Assembly (NCBI GenBank): GCA_017886705.1
Contig: JAGHJJ010000025.1
Coordinates: 1-41,775, forward strand
DNA: 41,775 bases
From: Bacilli bacterium
Lineage (GTDB): Bacteria > Bacillota_I > Bacilli_A > RF39 > UBA660
Reading direction: 5' to 3'
The position numbers and the translations under genes were made by a program. Position 1 is the first letter of the stretch. Every line of letters begins with the position of its first letter. The notes under the pieces are model-generated. The model did no database searches and was not told the DNA's origin. It saw only the letters and a program-made list of their open reading frames with translations. Shown piece after piece: positions 9,676-20,328 of this stretch.

Positions 9676-10376
9676 GTTTCCATCTCCTTTACTACATCGC
9701 ATCGAACAACATCAGTATGTGCAACCAAATCATGAAGTCCACGTCTATCCTTACCAAACATAATCATAAAAGTACTAACTGATAGAATACAGAATTGAAT
9801 AAACGCTAAAAAAGATACTCCATAAAAATAGCTACTCTGGTTAGCAAAAATTAAAACTCCAAAACTAATCATATCTAATAAAATAGAATTAATAATTAAT
9901 GCTCTAAAAATCATTTGATTCATAGATAAATCTCGATTAGAGCTATCTACAACTCTAATTTTTAATATTTGCTTTCCTAAAGTCTGTCCATTATTCTTAA
10001 TCTGATATACGACAAAATATAAGATATTTAAAAAGATAATAACTAAAGTATTAACACCTTGTTTTCTAGCTAATTCATAACTAATAGTAGAGCTTTCATT
10101 AAAATACTCTTTCTCATCAATTTTTCCATTAGTGTAATTTTCCATCACTTCTACACTAGACTCATTTAATTTTTGAATAGAATCCATATCTAAAAAAGGA
10201 TATGAGATAAAAGAAGCTACAAATGATACAAGAACAATATCTAATAAAAAAGCCAAAAAACGTTGAACAAATAAAGCTTTTTCAAATTGTTCTCCTTGAG
10301 AAGTTAGTTGAACTTTCTCTTCCTTTTTCTCTTCTTTTTTAGTATCAATAACATTATCTTTTTTTCTCTTCGCCAT
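9663..10376 (-). CDS. RDD family membrane protein
   Basis: '[16 protein letters not shown]...' and '[34 protein letters not shown]', '[15 protein letters not shown]' typical of RDD proteins. Confidence 0.85.
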   Translation of the reverse strand: MAKRKKDNVIDTKKEEKKEEKVQLTSQGEQFEKALFVQRFLAFLLDIVLVSFVASFISYPFLDMDSIQKLNESSVEVMENYTNGKIDEKEYFNESSTISYELARKQGVNTLVIIFLNILYFVVYQIKNNGQTLGKQILKIRVVDSSNRDLSMNQMIFRALIINSILLDMISFGVLIFANQSSYFYGVSFLAFIQFCILSVSTFMIMFGKDRRGLHDLVAHTDVVRCDVVKEMETCEN

Positions 10377-11349
10377 CTAATTCCTCCTTAAATGTATTCA
10401 ATATAGAAATTATATCACGAATTTTAGTGGTTTGATAGATTTTATTTTTAACATTATTTCCTCCAGGTACACCTTTTAAATACCATCCAATATGATTTCT
10501 AATCTCTAGTGTTGCAATATGTTCATCTTTTAAATGTGTTAAATAATCCAAATGATGTAAAATCATAGATATTTTATCGGATATACTAATATCAGAGTTA
10601 TAATATCCACCTTCCAAATAAGAAATTGTATTTCGAATAAGCCAAGGATTACCTAAAACTCCACGACCTATCATAACAGCATCACAACCAGTCTCATCTA
10701 ACATTTTCTTAGCATCTTCTGGAGTTTTGATATCACCATTTCCAATCACCGGAATAGAAACTGCATCTTTTACTTGCTTGATAATCGTCCAATCTGCTTT
10801 TCCACTATATCCCTGACTACGAGTTCTAGGATGCACACAAATAGCAGCAGCACCAGCTTTTTCTATAATCTTAGCAACTTCTACAGCGTTGATATGATTC
10901 TGATCCCAGCCACTGCGAATTTTAACCGTTACAGGGATTGGTACCGCATCAACAACAGCCTTCACTATCTCATATATCTTTTCAGGATTTTTTAGTAATG
11001 CGGAGCCTGCTTGCGCACGAACTGCAACTTTAGGAACTGGACATCCCATATTAATATCTATAATATCAGGATGCATATTTTGATAAATATACTTTGCTGC
11101 TTCCACAAATGACTCTTTATCACTACCAAAGATTTGTTGTACCAAAGGTCGTTCTTCATCTGTCATATATAACATATCTATCGTTTTTTTATTTTGAAAA
11201 GTAATCGCCTTATCACTAACCATTTCAGCATAAATAAGGCCACATCCCATTTCTTTACAAATTCGCCGAAAAGCAGAATTACAAATTCCCGCCATAGGTG
11301 CAAGAACAACTTGGTTTTTAATAGACACATTTCCAATTTTCCACTGCAT
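10354..11349 (-). CDS. dusB: tRNA-dihydrouridine synthase DusB-like
   Basis: '[32 protein letters not shown]', '[26 protein letters not shown]', '[19 protein letters not shown]'; start ATG 11349. Confidence 0.95.
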   Translation of the reverse strand: MQWKIGNVSIKNQVVLAPMAGICNSAFRRICKEMGCGLIYAEMVSDKAITFQNKKTIDMLYMTDEERPLVQQIFGSDKESFVEAAKYIYQNMHPDIIDINMGCPVPKVAVRAQAGSALLKNPEKIYEIVKAVVDAVPIPVTVKIRSGWDQNHINAVEVAKIIEKAGAAAICVHPRTRSQGYSGKADWTIIKQVKDAVSIPVIGNGDIKTPEDAKKMLDETGCDAVMIGRGVLGNPWLIRNTISYLEGGYYNSDISISDKISMILHHLDYLTHLKDEHIATLEIRNHIGWYLKGVPGGNNVKNKIYQTTKIRDIISILNTFKEELDGEEKKR

Positions 11350-11350
11350 A

Positions 11351-11821
11351 TTACATTCTCCTTTTCGTAGTATCATTAACATCTTCAATTACTGAAGAAA
11401 CCCGGTAACAATTACCAATAACTTTTTTAAGCACATCATCCCTATGAATAACAGAATCATGATGAATGTGCAATAATTCAAAAGAACACGCCCAGGATAA
11501 AACATTAACCACCTCATCTGATGAAAAAGTATCCACTTGATTTTTCTTCCACATAGCAACTTGATTTAATATTTGTTCTCCACAACCTTGATAATCAATT
11601 TCTTCAGGTTTAGGAAAATAAAAATCATGACAATATTCAAACGCATCAACAACTAATTCCAAATAAGACATATTTTTATAATAAAAAAAATAGTTAGCAT
11701 CCAAAAATAAACTTAAAAAATTGGAATATTGCTCTAATAATTTAGAATAATCACAAACCATAGGAAATTCATCCCTATGAAAAAACATCTGTGAAAACAA
11801 AGTTATGTCCTGCTTTTCCAT
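11351..11821 (-). CDS. Hypothetical protein
   Basis: ~156-aa ORF within a continuous minus-strand run; start ATG 11821 (ORF-track start 11857). Confidence 0.65.
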   Translation of the reverse strand: MEKQDITLFSQMFFHRDEFPMVCDYSKLLEQYSNFLSLFLDANYFFYYKNMSYLELVVDAFEYCHDFYFPKPEEIDYQGCGEQILNQVAMWKKNQVDTFSSDEVVNVLSWACSFELLHIHHDSVIHRDDVLKKVIGNCYRVSSVIEDVNDTTKRRM

Positions 11822-11882
11822 CCTAACATTCCTTCTTTTGCATGCATAATATATCACAAATTAAATAAAAAGAAAAGATAAA

Positions 11883-12272
11883 TTACCTTTTCTTAACAAA
11901 AGTTAATCCTAAAGACTTATTTTTTTGATTATAAGAATCGGTTAACTCTCTTCTTTCCTGTAAATTTCTAGCAAATATTGCAGAAGAAACTGTAAATGTT
12001 CCCAACATAAGCATCGATACTAAATCATCCTTTGCTAAAGGACTAGCAAAATAGGCTGCAGAAATTGCCGAAAAATAGCCACTAGACCAGAGATTAGCAC
12101 AAATAGAACCATATTTCTTAATAAAATCTTCTTTAAAGTGATTATATTCAAATATCTGTTCCCGAGACCAATCATGGTCAAAAAAATACTCTTCTATAGC
12201 ATTATCTTCTGCACTTAACTCTCGGATGGAACAAACTCCAAAAACGCGCCAAATAAATTCTTCCTTACTCAT
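11883..12272 (-). CDS. Hypothetical small protein, possible one or two TM segments
   Basis: 129-aa ORF; ATGA overlap with the upstream PemK-like gene (12269-12272) suggests translational coupling. Confidence 0.65.
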   Translation of the reverse strand: MSKEEFIWRVFGVCSIRELSAEDNAIEEYFFDHDWSREQIFEYNHFKEDFIKKYGSICANLWSSGYFSAISAAYFASPLAKDDLVSMLMLGTFTVSSAIFARNLQERRELTDSYNQKNKSLGLTFVKKR

Positions 12273-12778
12273 AATATTTTCTCCTTCTGATTAGCTCTTT
12301 TTGCCTGTCTAACTAATTCTCTATGACGACTTCTACGTCTTCTCTTCTCCATACTTGATGTGTTTTTAGAATGTACAGAACTAGCTATATTTTGTTGAAT
12401 AATAGAATACAAATCATCTTGATTCGTATTTTGAAGATATTCTAATAATTTTTCTGTAATTCGGTCATATTGGATATCATTAACACTAATTCCTAAAGTA
12501 TGAACAATACTTGCTGGATATAAACGCACCGAATCGAGTTTTACACAACTAAATTTTCTACCATCTAAAACCAAATAAGATTGAGAATAATAACAATCTG
12601 GTTTTCTCTGAGCTGTACCAACCGAATTAGTAAGTGGACAAGTACAAACAATTTCTTCATCATCTATTTGAGTAGAAAAAATAACAACAGAAACTCTACA
12701 ATCCTTATTATCATTATAATTTTTATCATTAATCATTGTCTTTCCTTGCCAAACAATATCCCCTGATTTTATTTTCAT
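12269..12778 (-). CDS. PemK/MazF-like fold protein (tentative)
   Basis: 'MKIKSGDIVWQGK...', 'CRVSVVIFS', 'CTCPLTNS', 'SYLVLDGRKFSCVKLDSVRLYPAS' follow the PemK/MazF motif order; no paired antitoxin recognised. Confidence 0.5.
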   Translation of the reverse strand: MKIKSGDIVWQGKTMINDKNYNDNKDCRVSVVIFSTQIDDEEIVCTCPLTNSVGTAQRKPDCYYSQSYLVLDGRKFSCVKLDSVRLYPASIVHTLGISVNDIQYDRITEKLLEYLQNTNQDDLYSIIQQNIASSVHSKNTSSMEKRRRRSRHRELVRQAKRANQKEKIL

Positions 12779-12843
12779 CTCTTTCAATCCTTTCAAATTA
12801 TAACTATATAAATTATATTATACTAGTTTTTCTTTAATAGCAA

Positions 12844-12871
12844 TGAAAAAAGCAAACTAATGGTTTGCTTC
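12844..12871 (-). terminator. Rho-independent terminator overlapping the ftsH stop codon
   Basis: AAGCAAAC/GTTTGCTT stem with T tract on the minus strand. Confidence 0.75.
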
Positions 12872-14839
12872 ATCTAATTCTTTTAGTAATTCTGCTTTAC
12901 TCATCTTAGAATATCCTTTAATTCCTTTTTCTTTAGCAATTTCCTTTAATTTAGTAACAGACATCTTTTCATAACTAGTCTCATCATCTTCTTCTGGCAT
13001 TTTTCCATTCTTAACTAAATAATCAATTTGCTCTTTTGTTAAAGTTTCATATTCTAACAATGTATTAGCAATTAACTCTAATAAATCTTTATTTTTACTA
13101 ATAATTTCTTTTGCTTTTTCATGACAGTCATTAATAATTTTTCTCATTTCCATATCAATTTCATTAGCAACTTCATTAGAGAAATGTTGTGGTTTATTAT
13201 AATCTCTTCCTAAGAAAACACTTCCACTTTGTTGCTCAAATTGAAGTGGTCCTAAATCACTCATACCATATTCAGTTACCATAGCACGAGCAAGTTTTGT
13301 AGCTTTTTCAAAATCGTTGTGAGCACCAGTAGTAATCTCACCAAAAACAATTTCTTCAGCAGAACGTCCACCTAATAATCCAGTAATTTCTTCTAACAAA
13401 TCTGTCTTAGTAGAACATAATTTTTCCTCACTTGGAACCATCATATTATATCCACCAGCAGAGCCTCTTGGAATAATAGTAACTTTTTGAACGACATTAG
13501 CATGAGCAAGTTTTAAACCAATAACGGCATGTCCAGCTTCATGGAAAGCAACAAGACGACGATCATTTTCACTATATTTATGAGATGTTTTGGCAGGTCC
13601 CATTAATACACGATCAGTAGCTTCATCAATTTCGCTCATAGTAATTTTATCTTTATTACGACGTACAGCAAGAAGTGCAGCCTCATTAAGTAAATTTTCA
13701 AGATCTGCTCCACTAAATCCTGGAGTACGTTTAGCTAAATTACCAAGAGTAATACCATCAGCTAAAATCTTATTCTTGGCATGTACAGCTAAAATTTCTT
13801 CACGACCTTTAACATCAGGTAAATTAACAGTAACTTGTCTATCAAAACGACCTGGACGAAGTAAGGCTGGATCTAATACATCTGGACGGTTAGTAGCAGC
13901 AATAATAATAATTCCCTCATTCGCTCCAAATCCATCCATTTCAGTAAGTAACTGGTTTAACGTTTGTTCACGTTCATCATGACCTCCACCTAAACCTGTA
14001 CCACGTTGACGACCAACAGCATCAATTTCATCAATAAAAATTAAACATGGTGCATTTCTTTTTGCTTGTTGAAACATATCACGAACACGGCTAGCACCAA
14101 CACCAACAAAAAGTTCTACGAAATCAGATCCACTAATAAAATAGAATGGAACATTAGCTTCACCTGCAACAGCTTTTGCAAGTAACGTTTTACCAGTTCC
14201 TGGAGGACCAAATAATAATACTCCTTTAGGAATTCTAGCACCAAGTTTTTGGAACTTCTTAGGGTTCTTTAAGAAATCAATTAATTCCTTAACTTCTTCT
14301 TTTTCTTCTTTTAATCCAGCAACATCTTTAAACGTTACTTTATTAGAATCCGTATTTAATCTAGCTTTACTCTTACCAAAATCCATAGAACTCTTAGTTC
14401 CAGCCATCTGGCGACTAAAGAAGAAAAAGGCAAAACCTATTAACAATACTATTGGCAATACATTAATTAAAATTAACCAAATAGAAGATGCATCAGGATC
14501 ATTAACAGCAGTCAATTCAAAATCTTGAACATCACTAGCTTCTACAATCTTCTTCATTACTTGTTCACTAAGTGGTAATCGAACAAAGAAAGTTTCATTA
14601 TCCTTATACCCTTCTAAAGTACCTCTAGCTTCATATGTATAAGCACTACCTCTAGCTGTAATTTGTACCTTCTCAATATTTCCTTCATTTAATTCATGCA
14701 TAAACTCATTATAAGTTAATACATTAACATCATTATTCATAACATTAACTACATAAAAAACACCAAGCATAATTAACGCTAAAAATAGATAAGGTAACAA
14801 ACCTCGTTTAATCGTCTTTTTATCTATAGTTTTATTCAC
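12857..14839 (-). CDS. ftsH: ATP-dependent zinc metalloprotease FtsH with C-terminal Rho_N/SAP-like extension
   Basis: '[46 protein letters not shown]', HEAGH; extra C-terminus '[30 protein letters not shown]'. Confidence 0.98.
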   Translation of the reverse strand: MNKTIDKKTIKRGLLPYLFLALIMLGVFYVVNVMNNDVNVLTYNEFMHELNEGNIEKVQITARGSAYTYEARGTLEGYKDNETFFVRLPLSEQVMKKIVEASDVQDFELTAVNDPDASSIWLILINVLPIVLLIGFAFFFFSRQMAGTKSSMDFGKSKARLNTDSNKVTFKDVAGLKEEKEEVKELIDFLKNPKKFQKLGARIPKGVLLFGPPGTGKTLLAKAVAGEANVPFYFISGSDFVELFVGVGASRVRDMFQQAKRNAPCLIFIDEIDAVGRQRGTGLGGGHDEREQTLNQLLTEMDGFGANEGIIIIAATNRPDVLDPALLRPGRFDRQVTVNLPDVKGREEILAVHAKNKILADGITLGNLAKRTPGFSGADLENLLNEAALLAVRRNKDKITMSEIDEATDRVLMGPAKTSHKYSENDRRLVAFHEAGHAVIGLKLAHANVVQKVTIIPRGSAGGYNMMVPSEEKLCSTKTDLLEEITGLLGGRSAEEIVFGEITTGAHNDFEKATKLARAMVTEYGMSDLGPLQFEQQSGSVFLGRDYNKPQHFSNEVANEIDMEMRKIINDCHEKAKEIISKNKDLLELIANTLLEYETLTKEQIDYLVKNGKMPEEDDETSYEKMSVTKLKEIAKEKGIKGYSKMSKAELLKELDEANH

Positions 14840-14851
14840 AGTATTTCCTCC

Positions 14852-16162
14852 TTAACTATATTTTAATATTATATCATAACTTTCTGTTTTTTTCTTATCA
14901 TATTTAGATTTTTTTAATCCTGGTAGCCAGACAATAACACCTTTTGCATCTACAACAACAGGCCAAAGATCTCTCTCACTAGCTTTTACTTTCTTATCAA
15001 TAAAAATATCTTTAATTTTCTTAGTACCATTACCTTTAACAGACATACGATCTCCAAATTTTCTAGTTCTAACTGTCAACGGCAAGCTAATCTCAGTACT
15101 AAGTAAACGACAAGTATCATTACCAGAACCTAATAATTCATCTACTTGCTCTATCACATGATGATTAGGTAATTCTACATATTTAGAAAGTTCAACTTCA
15201 TAAGTAGTAATTTCAGTAGTAACCTTTTTCAACTCTAATACATGATAAGTCTTAGTTGCAATCACTTCGTTAGGTAAATTAACAAAAGCATTCGCCCTAT
15301 TACTATATATTAAATTTAGCAAAAGTTCAATATGTTTATCATTAATTAATATCAAATCATCTTGATAATATTCATTCATCATATAGTATAAAACTTCTTT
15401 TTGAATAAATAAGTCTAATTTTTTAAACTCTTCTATCTCTAATGAGTCATTATGAATAACTTTCTTTAATGCTTTATCACGTTCATGTTCAATAAATTGA
15501 TTAGCCTCATTTAAAACAGTACTAAATTTTAAATATTTTAAATGAACATTAGGATCTTCTTCTTTTAAGAAAGGTAAAACATATTTACGATAACGATTTC
15601 TAGTATATTTATCTTTAGCATTAGAACTATCAATATAGTACATGACATGATTTATCTTATCATACTCTTCTAATTCTTGCTTCGTATATACTAATAAAGG
15701 ACGTACTATTTGATAACCCTCCATATCTACAACCTTTTTAAATCCACTATAACCATTTAAATTAGAACCTCTTGTAATTCTCATCAATATAGTTTCTACT
15801 AAATCATCACCATGATGTGCCGTCATTAAATACTGCGCATGATATTTATAAACAACTTTTTCAAAAAAATCATACCGAATATTTCTAGCCTCATTATGAA
15901 AATTATCATCACCATACTCTGTAATAACCATACCTTCAAACATAATATGATGTTTTTCACAATAATTTCTAAGATATTCCTCTTCCTGCACACTTTGCTT
16001 ACGCAAATTATGATTAACATGAGCAACAATCAAACTAAGAGAATATTTCTCTCTAACTTTTAATAGCATATCTACCAAAGCCATAGAATCTGGCCCTGCA
16101 GAACATCCTACAACGATAATATCATTCTTATGAAATTTAAAATTATCTTCAATAGAAACCAT
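14852..16162 (-). CDS. tilS: tRNA(Ile)-lysidine synthase TilS
   Basis: PP-loop 'IVVGCSAGPDSMALVDML', 'HVNHNLR', 'HHGDDLVETILMRITRGSNLNGYSGF'; adjacent to ftsH. Confidence 0.94.
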   Translation of the reverse strand: MVSIEDNFKFHKNDIIVVGCSAGPDSMALVDMLLKVREKYSLSLIVAHVNHNLRKQSVQEEEYLRNYCEKHHIMFEGMVITEYGDDNFHNEARNIRYDFFEKVVYKYHAQYLMTAHHGDDLVETILMRITRGSNLNGYSGFKKVVDMEGYQIVRPLLVYTKQELEEYDKINHVMYYIDSSNAKDKYTRNRYRKYVLPFLKEEDPNVHLKYLKFSTVLNEANQFIEHERDKALKKVIHNDSLEIEEFKKLDLFIQKEVLYYMMNEYYQDDLILINDKHIELLLNLIYSNRANAFVNLPNEVIATKTYHVLELKKVTTEITTYEVELSKYVELPNHHVIEQVDELLGSGNDTCRLLSTEISLPLTVRTRKFGDRMSVKGNGTKKIKDIFIDKKVKASERDLWPVVVDAKGVIVWLPGLKKSKYDKKKTESYDIILKYS

Positions 16163-16207
16163 AAGGCACCTCCTTATATATTATTATCCGAAAAAAAGAA
16201 AATCCCT

Positions 16208-16507
16208 TTATTCTTCAGGAATTTTCAAAATAAATTCACCGTCTTTAGAATAAAGATACTTTTCTCTAGCATATCTAGCAATATAATCTGGATCTTGTAA
16301 TTTATTAGCATCCACTTTTAATTTCTTTTCTTTATTCTTTAAAGAAACTAACTCTTTTTCTAATCTATTTTTTTCCTGATATTTATCATAGATTTCAATC
16401 CAATACTTGCCAATAGTAAAAGTAGTAGCAACGATGACTATAATAGAAGTTAAACCTAAAAATAGCATTCTTCTACGACTTTTAGCCTTAGTTTTAGTTT
16501 TAGCCAT
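16208..16507 (-). CDS. divIC: Septum formation initiator, DivIC-like
   Basis: Short N-terminal cytoplasmic tail, one TM, coiled coil, 'DPDYIARYAREKYLYSKDGEFILKIPE'; next to yabQ/yabP as in Bacillus. Confidence 0.88.
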   Translation of the reverse strand: MAKTKTKAKSRRRMLFLGLTSIIVIVATTFTIGKYWIEIYDKYQEKNRLEKELVSLKNKEKKLKVDANKLQDPDYIARYAREKYLYSKDGEFILKIPEE

Positions 16508-16591
16508 CTAATCACCTACTCTTTCACAATAAATTATAGACCAGTTTAAAGTATAGAGCAATATTCACAAAAAAAAAATAGAAATTTGACA

Positions 16592-16867
16592 CTATTTTTT
16601 ACGTATTTTTTTCATAATTGGAAAGCTAATATAAAAACCTACACAAATCATAAGATAAAAATAAATATGTATAATACCATCATTAATAAACTTTAAAATT
16701 AAAAAATACAGTAACGCCATATCTAACAAAAACAAAAAAGTCATAAGAATTCGAAAAATCTTTTTCTTAAAAAAAAGGTATTGATAATTAAGATTTACAC
16801 AAAAAGAAAATAGTATTCCGTAAAAAAAAGAAAAAAGTAAAGAAAAAACTTGTATTTTTAAATTCAT
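16592..16867 (-). CDS. yabQ: YabQ-like spore cortex membrane protein
   Basis: Small multi-TM protein between YabP and DivIC (conserved yabP-yabQ-divIC order); N-terminus 'FSLLFSFFYGILFSFCVNLNYQYLFFKKK'. Confidence 0.65.
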   Translation of the reverse strand: MNLKIQVFSLLFSFFYGILFSFCVNLNYQYLFFKKKIFRILMTFLFLLDMALLYFLILKFINDGIIHIYFYLMICVGFYISFPIMKKIRKK

Positions 16868-17154
16868 TATTTAAACAATCGATTAAATATACTATTTTCT
16901 TTATCTTTTTTCGCATCCTCAACATAATTAATACTATGAACAAGTCCTTTAATAGAAACATTACCTTGTATAGTATCCAATTTAATCAATTCTAACCCTT
17001 CCCCTTTAATTAGTAAAAAACCCATGATAGTATCTAATAAAAATTGTTCACTGTCAAAATTTTCTATTTTTTTTACTCCAGTAATAACTAAGTTCTTTCT
17101 TTCTAGCAAACTAATTCCATGATTATAACTATTAATGCTATCTTGTTTATCCAT
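16867..17154 (-). CDS. yabP: Sporulation protein YabP
   Basis: 'HGISLLERKNLVITGVKKIENFDSEQFLLDTIMGFLLIKGEGLELIKLDTIQGNVSIKGLVHSINYVE' matches the YabP pattern. Confidence 0.92.
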   Translation of the reverse strand: MDKQDSINSYNHGISLLERKNLVITGVKKIENFDSEQFLLDTIMGFLLIKGEGLELIKLDTIQGNVSIKGLVHSINYVEDAKKDKENSIFNRLFK

Positions 17155-17207
17155 ACATATCCTCCTAATAAAAGATATGCAAGAAAAAAAATATTATGCA
17201 AAAAAAA

Positions 17208-17224
17208 GACGCCGTAGCATCTTA
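17208..17224 (-). terminator. Rho-independent terminator of spoVG
   Basis: GATGC-TACG-GCGTC stem followed by T7 on the minus strand. Confidence 0.65.
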
Positions 17225-17500
17225 TTCTTCATTTTCTACAGGGTCTTCTGTATTTTCATATTCTTCTAAAATAGCTTGCTCAAACATAGCTCTAACTTCA
17301 GGATTAATTGGATGAGCAATATCACGGTAACTACCATTAGCTATCTTTCGGCTAGGCATAGCTATAAATAGACCGTTATCACCCTCGATAATACGGATAT
17401 CGTGTACTGCAAAACTATCGTCTAATAATACTGAAGCAATACCCTTCATACGAGAACCTTCCTTGTTAAATTTGTGTACTTTTACAGATGTAATTTTCAT
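17222..17500 (-). CDS. spoVG: Septation regulator SpoVG
   Basis: '[52 protein letters not shown]...[24 protein letters not shown]'; start ATG 17500. Confidence 0.97.
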   Translation of the reverse strand: MKITSVKVHKFNKEGSRMKGIASVLLDDSFAVHDIRIIEGDNGLFIAMPSRKIANGSYRDIAHPINPEVRAMFEQAILEEYENTEDPVENEE

Positions 17501-17593
17501 GTAATATTCCTCCCTCATAAAGTATTACACTTTATAACTTAATTCTATAATACTTAGTAAAAAAAAGCAATCATTTTCGTATTTTCATAGATT

Positions 17594-17806
17594 TTAATGC
17601 AAAATTTCCAGACTTTGCATTAAAATATCACTATAACTAAACGTTTTTATATTATGATTACTAAGCTGAATCGTAAAAACAGCAGGGTATAAATCTGTAA
17701 TTACACCTTGAAATTCATCTGTTTGATTTCTACTTCCATGAAATCGAAAAGACCTCTCTATTCCCTGATTAGCAGCAACAATCTGCTTTATATTTTCAAT
17801 CATCAT
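17594..17806 (-). CDS. veg: Veg family protein
   Basis: 'IKQIVAANQGIERSFRFHGSRNQTDEFQGVITDLYPAVFTIQL...FSYSDILM' and location next to yabG/ksgA. Confidence 0.85.
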   Translation of the reverse strand: MMIENIKQIVAANQGIERSFRFHGSRNQTDEFQGVITDLYPAVFTIQLSNHNIKTFSYSDILMQSLEILH

Positions 17807-18567
17807 CTTGGATACCCCACATACATAGTTCCATTCGTAATAATTCCTCCCATTCCATCTTTTCCATATTTTGTTTTTTCTAATATTTTTAACAAATCAA
17901 TACTTTTATTCCGATCAGAAAGTGCCAAAGACGTTGCCAAAATAGCAGGATCTAAAGCATGAATATTAATACGCTTAGGACTAGATGCAAAGTTAGCACC
18001 AGCTTTAATCAATTCCTCATAATTAGACTGACAAGCGCCAGCAATAATAATTAATTTATCCTGACTTTTCTCATATTTTCTCGCTTCTTTCACAGTCTCT
18101 ATAAAATTAAGAGAATTTTGATAATCACCCCTATTTTTTTTCAAATAAGCATCATGTCCGGTAATCACCACAATATCAGGTTGAAATTCTTTGAGTAAAT
18201 CTACTATCTTATTTGACATCTCAATTTCAGGAATAGTAATGCCGTTAGCTTTAACACTCATAGAATGATAAAATTTCATACATCTTTTCAAATAATCATT
18301 ATCGCCATCAATATGTAAAATTTTCCCAGGTAAATAAAAATACTGACTCCTATCCATCTGAATATCACGAATATTCTCTTCTAATATTTGCTGATCAGAA
18401 TCAGAAGTAACACTAGCTTGAACTAAATCAGAAAGTAAACTATCCGCATAAAGTCTTAAATCTACTCCCTTTAGCATTGCTATATTATCATCAATAGAAA
18501 TTATTTTAAACACGATATCATGATTATGAGAAATCCTAGTTACGTAATCACCTTCTCTAAATTTCAA
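17803..18567 (-). CDS. yabG: Sporulation-specific protease YabG
   Basis: 'FREGDYVTRISHNHDIVFKIISIDDNIAMLKGVDLRLYADS', 'VLHIDGD/YLKRC', 'PDIVVITGHDAYLKKNRGD...Y.NS..FIETVKEARKYE' ; adjacent to veg and ksgA. Confidence 0.92.
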   Translation of the reverse strand: MKFREGDYVTRISHNHDIVFKIISIDDNIAMLKGVDLRLYADSLLSDLVQASVTSDSDQQILEENIRDIQMDRSQYFYLPGKILHIDGDNDYLKRCMKFYHSMSVKANGITIPEIEMSNKIVDLLKEFQPDIVVITGHDAYLKKNRGDYQNSLNFIETVKEARKYEKSQDKLIIIAGACQSNYEELIKAGANFASSPKRINIHALDPAILATSLALSDRNKSIDLLKILEKTKYGKDGMGGIITNGTMYVGYPR

Positions 18568-18610
18568 AATATCATCTCCAATAAAATCTATGCCAAAAAA
18601 AAAGAAATAT

Positions 18611-19426
18611 TCATAAAACTAACGCATTAGCAAGTTCTACAAACATTTCAACAGAAAGCTGTTCTGCTCTAACATTCAAGTCATAACCATGTTGATTTAA
18701 CACAGAACGAATAATAGATAAATCATATTTTTTTAAATTATTACGAATATTTTTTCTCTTAAATTGAAAACTATCTCGCACAAGTTGAAAAAACAAATCT
18801 TCATCCTTTAATGGTAATAACTCATCTTTTTTAGTAAAAGAAATAACGATACTATCGACATTAGGCTCAGGTACAAACTCTTTTCTAGATACAAAAAACT
18901 CTTTTTTAATTTGATAAAAATAAGATAAAAAAACACTAATAGAACCATACTCCCTAGTACCAGGTTGAGCCGAGAAACGATCTCCAACCTCTTTTTGTAC
19001 CATCATACAAATTTTTTTAAAATTTAATTTACTTTCTATAATCTTCATCATAATAGGCGTTGTAATATAATAAGGAACATTACTAATAAAATAAAGATTT
19101 TGATAAGAAAAAGAAGAAATATCCTGACGAATATCACTATCTAAAAAATCTTGAAATAATACTTCTACATTAGTAAACTCAGCTAATTTTTTTGATAATT
19201 CTTCTTTTAAGTCTTCATCGATTTCATAAGCTAATACCTGTTTTGATCGTAATGCTAACTCCTTAGTTAAAATAGCTCCTCCTGGACCAACTTCAATAAC
19301 TAAGTCGTCTTTAGTTAAATCACATACATCAGCAATTCTTTCAACAACTACATGTCGTTTTAAAAAATTTTGACCAAACTTTTTTTTAAAATTTACATTA
19401 TATTTTTCCACAGACTTCACCAACAA
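18611..19426 (-). CDS. rsmA: 16S rRNA (adenine1518/1519-N6,N6)-dimethyltransferase KsgA/RsmA
   Basis: 'KKFGQNFLKRHVVVERI', 'VIEVGPGGAILTKELA', 'FISNVPYYITTPIMMKI'; true start may be slightly inside the track ORF (non-ATG start). Confidence 0.95.
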   Translation of the reverse strand: MLVKSVEKYNVNFKKKFGQNFLKRHVVVERIADVCDLTKDDLVIEVGPGGAILTKELALRSKQVLAYEIDEDLKEELSKKLAEFTNVEVLFQDFLDSDIRQDISSFSYQNLYFISNVPYYITTPIMMKIIESKLNFKKICMMVQKEVGDRFSAQPGTREYGSISVFLSYFYQIKKEFFVSRKEFVPEPNVDSIVISFTKKDELLPLKDEDLFFQLVRDSFQFKRKNIRNNLKKYDLSIIRSVLNQHGYDLNVRAEQLSVEMFVELANALVL

Positions 19427-19607
19427 GATTATATCAAAACAACAACATTAAGTAAACCGAATTTACTTTCCTCCTTACCTTAGAAAATTATTACTTTGCT
19501 AAAAAATATAACTGCTAGAGCCATCCTTCTATTTTAATTATTTCCTACATTAATTCTGTCATTTTAAAATCATATCTTTTACCAATCAAAAAAAGAAACG
19601 AAATAAC

Positions 19608-20234
19608 TCAGGCTTTCTGTTTCTCCTTACTAGAAATCATCCTACGAACACGTACTACTTCTGATAATATCAAATATAAAAATGGTATAACGATACATAA
19701 AATCCAACCAAAATATGTCGATAAAAATTGTCTTATATATCCCAACATAGGAATACGAAATATAACTTTACCATAAACATTTTCTTCATTAACTAAAAAA
19801 GAATCTGCAACATTATTATGATCACCTTTTGTACGGAACAATAATTTTCCATCAGAAGATTTCTCAATACCAATAACACGATGAGTAATAACCTTTCCAT
19901 TATAATACGATTCAGTAGCAAGAAAACTAATGATATCTCCTTGCTTTATATGTTCAGGCTCAATTCTCTGAATAATAATTCCATCTTCTACATTAATAGT
20001 AGGAACCATACTAGGACTAACAATAATATAAGCATCAAATAAAGGAGGTTTGTCTTCACCAGAAGAAATATTATATAGTAAATCTACAAAATAAAAAAAG
20101 AAAAGAAAGAAAATTAAAACAAGCAAAATTAATATAACATATAAGATCACTTTAGTAATGAAATGAAAAAAGAATTGTACAACTTCTATAAAAGAGATGA
20201 CGTCATCATGATTTGTATCAAAATACTCTTTCAT
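19608..20234 (-). CDS. sipW: Signal peptidase I, SipW-like (ER/archaeal type)
   Basis: Catalytic Ser box 'VSPSMVPTINVEDGIII', His box 'VITHRVIGIE', 'RTKGDHNNVADSFLV', two flanking TM segments. Confidence 0.9.
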   Translation of the reverse strand: MKEYFDTNHDDVISFIEVVQFFFHFITKVILYVILILLVLIFFLFFFYFVDLLYNISSGEDKPPLFDAYIIVSPSMVPTINVEDGIIIQRIEPEHIKQGDIISFLATESYYNGKVITHRVIGIEKSSDGKLLFRTKGDHNNVADSFLVNEENVYGKVIFRIPMLGYIRQFLSTYFGWILCIVIPFLYLILSEVVRVRRMISSKEKQKA

Positions 20235-20299
20235 ACCAAAGCCTCCTTATCTTCAATATCATAATAACATGCATAGCAAAAAAAAACTATATTTTGCAA

Positions 20300-20328
20300 T
20301 AAAAAAAAGAGAAATTGACATCTCTAAA
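20300..20328 (-). terminator. Rho-independent terminator between third TasA-like gene and sipW
   Basis: AGAGA-tgtcaat-TTCTCT hairpin followed by T8 on the minus strand. Confidence 0.6.
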
